Assembly (NCBI GenBank): GCA_030146605.1
Contig: JASLBO010000337.1
Coordinates: 1-14,196, forward strand
Source: Sphingomonas sp.
Lineage (GTDB): Bacteria; Pseudomonadota; Alphaproteobacteria; Sphingomonadales; Sphingomonadaceae
Reading direction: 5' to 3'
Length of the DNA stretch: 14,196 nt
Part shown: positions 13,247-14,196 of the stretch, piece by piece
How the letters are laid out: each line of letters starts with the position of its first letter
Numbering within the stretch: position 1 is the stretch's first letter
Program-made: the position numbers and the translations under genes
Notes under the pieces: generated by a model
Database searches by the model: none
Told to the model about the DNA's origin: nothing
Seen by the model: the letters and a program-made list of their open reading frames with translations, nothing else

Positions 13247-13974
13247 GGACGATCCGTCAGGCGATCCTCGCCGTGGTGATCTTCGCGGTGCTGCTCCTCG
13301 CCTTTTTCGCGATCTACGCCGCGGTCCGCAATCGCCCGCAGGACCTGCCCTGGACGCGGCTCGATCTCGGCCAGCCGATCGGCGCCTTCACCGGCCGCAA
13401 GCTCGCCGGCCTGACCGACAATTTCGCCGAATGCCGCGCTTTGCTGCAGTCAGCGGGCGTGCGCTACACCATCCTCCCGACGGTGCGATCGCAGGGTAAA
13501 TGCGGCTATGCCGACGGCCTTCGCTTTGCGCCCGGCGGAGCCCGGCGGATCGCCTTCAGCCCCGTGCGGCTCGGGGTTTCATGCCCGGTCGCCGCGGCGC
13601 TGGCGATGTGGGAATGGAACGTCCTCCAGCCCGCCGCGCAGAAGCATTTCGGCGCGCGGGTCGAGCGCATCGAGCATCTCGGCAGCTATTCGTGCCGCCG
13701 CCTCTATGGCCGCAGCTCGGGCGACTGGAGCGAGCATGCCACCGCCGACGCAGTCGATGTCGCCGGGTTCCGGCTCTCCGACGGCACGCACATCAGTGTG
13801 CTGGGTGATTGGGAGGCCGGGGGAGAAAAGGCGGCGTTCCTGCGCGAAGTGCGCACCGGCGGGTGCAAGCTGTTCTCGACGGTGCTGTCGCCCGATTACA
13901 ATGCGGCGCACCGCGATCATTTGCACCTCGACCAGGCCGAGCGTGGGGAGATGGGGTGGCGCGCGTGCCGGTAG
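13243..13974 (+). CDS. Extensin-like (Extensin_C family) protein, membrane-anchored, probable LAS-type metallopeptidase fold
   Basis: The 243-residue protein has one N-terminal membrane helix (about 7-28) and then a periplasmic domain with six Cys (64, 87, 114, 151, 208, 242), likely disulfide-bonded. Sequence landmarks of the extensin-like family are CGYADGLRF, CPVAAALAMWEWNVLQPAA, and SYSCRRLYGR. SEHATADAVDVAGF (163-176) with HRDHLHLD (223-230) reproduces the SxHxxxxAxD and HxH zinc ligands of LAS/M15-type peptidases (H165, D172, H228). A role in peptidoglycan trimming is therefore plausible, though not known for the family. The start at 13243 gives the membrane anchor and overlaps the NUDIX stop by 4 bases; longer in-frame starts inside the NUDIX gene would bury the anchor. 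Confidence 0.88.
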   Translation: MRTIRQAILAVVIFAVLLLAFFAIYAAVRNRPQDLPWTRLDLGQPIGAFTGRKLAGLTDNFAECRALLQSAGVRYTILPTVRSQGKCGYADGLRFAPGGARRIAFSPVRLGVSCPVAAALAMWEWNVLQPAAQKHFGARVERIEHLGSYSCRRLYGRSSGDWSEHATADAVDVAGFRLSDGTHISVLGDWEAGGEKAAFLREVRTGGCKLFSTVLSPDYNAAHRDHLHLDQAERGEMGWRACR

Positions 13975-13984
13975 CTTTGAGGTA

Positions 13985-14011
13985 ATCCTCCCCCGCTATG
14001 CGAGGGAGGAT
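13985..14011. repeat. REP-like hairpin in the convergent gap, possible two-way terminator
   Basis: ATCCTCCCCCGC (13985-13996) and GCGAGGGAGGAT (14000-14011) pair at 11 of 12 positions around a TAT loop. The sequence belongs to the same family as the element at 12342-12466, sharing the TAATCCTCCC start. It sits 10 bases after the extensin-like stop codon and 11 bases beyond the stop of the minus-strand gene, so it could end both transcripts. Confidence 0.7.
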
Positions 14012-14022
14012 CCAGGGAGCGT

Positions 14023-14196
14023 TCAGTTCGGCAGCGCGGCGGTATCGACCTTTTCCACCCATTGCGGGAAGAAGGCCGGCTGGCGGTTCGACCAGCCCGA
14101 GGCGGTTGCCGCGGCTTCGCTGATCGACTGGAGCAGCTTGCGGCGCAGATCCGGATGCAGATGCGGCAGCGCCGCCGCCGCACAGAAGGCGGCGGG
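14023..14196 (-). CDS. C-terminal end of an unrecognised protein (cut by window edge)
   Basis: The last 57 codons and the TGA stop (14023-14025) are present; the start lies beyond the window. The visible end runs AAFCAAAALPHLHPDLRRKL, then LQSISEAAATASGWSNRQPA and FFPQWVEKVDTAALPN. I do not recognise the family. The frame is supported by G or C at nearly every third codon position over its whole length, while competing frames here lack that bias. It ends in an amphipathic helix and a Trp-containing tail. It converges on the extensin-like gene across a REP-like hairpin. Confidence 0.7.
   Translation of the reverse strand, partial: PAAFCAAAALPHLHPDLRRKLLQSISEAAATASGWSNRQPAFFPQWVEKVDTAALPN

Overview
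The window is GC-rich, densely packed DNA that reads as chromosome of an alphaproteobacterium, most likely a sphingomonad (Sphingomonas or a relative). The evidence is: bamD followed by an SOS-type recN carrying the alphaproteobacterial GTTC-N7-GTTC LexA box; a Zymomonas-type glucose-fructose oxidoreductase; an Arg/Tyr-rich glycine-zipper envelope protein of the sphingomonad kind; and a candidate EcfG-type promoter. No rRNA, tRNA, CRISPR array, phage gene or transposase was seen. No gene-free stretch exceeds 300 bases; the longest is about 240 bases, between recN and the next gene.

Layout. Positions 1-1326 (minus strand) hold a lipoprotein of unknown function, crcB (fluoride channel) and the 5' part of an RluA-type pseudouridine synthase; the last two overlap by 4 bases. 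A small membrane protein gene (1442-1669, plus) is divergent from the lipoprotein. It converges on a glycine-zipper protein gene (1734-2285, minus), with a UUCG-loop terminator between them. A type I mannose-6-phosphate isomerase gene (2384-3208, minus) lies behind it. From 3369 to 13974 every gene is on the plus strand: bamD, recN, a small secreted protein, an OmpR/EnvZ-type two-component pair (4-base overlap), a three-gene sugar-acid operon, and a NUDIX/extensin-like pair (4-base overlap). The 3' end of an unrecognised minus-strand gene closes the window.

The most coherent system is 8825-12336. It encodes a Tat-exported glucose-fructose-oxidoreductase-like enzyme, a GntP-type gluconate symporter and a Tat-exported SMP-30-type gluconolactonase, at gaps of 25 and 7 bases. 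Read together, an aldose is oxidised to its lactone in the periplasm, the lactone is hydrolysed there, and the aldonate is imported. A LacI-like palindrome lies 45 bases upstream of the first start codon. The oxidoreductase appears to lack most of the N-terminal arm that holds NADP in the Zymomonas enzyme.

Regulatory and structural highlights are the LexA box in front of recN, an EcfG-like promoter in front of the small secreted protein, a perfect 13-base inverted repeat behind manA, and REP-like palindromes on both sides of the NUDIX/extensin pair. All identifications come from reading motifs and from memory of the families; no database search was possible.
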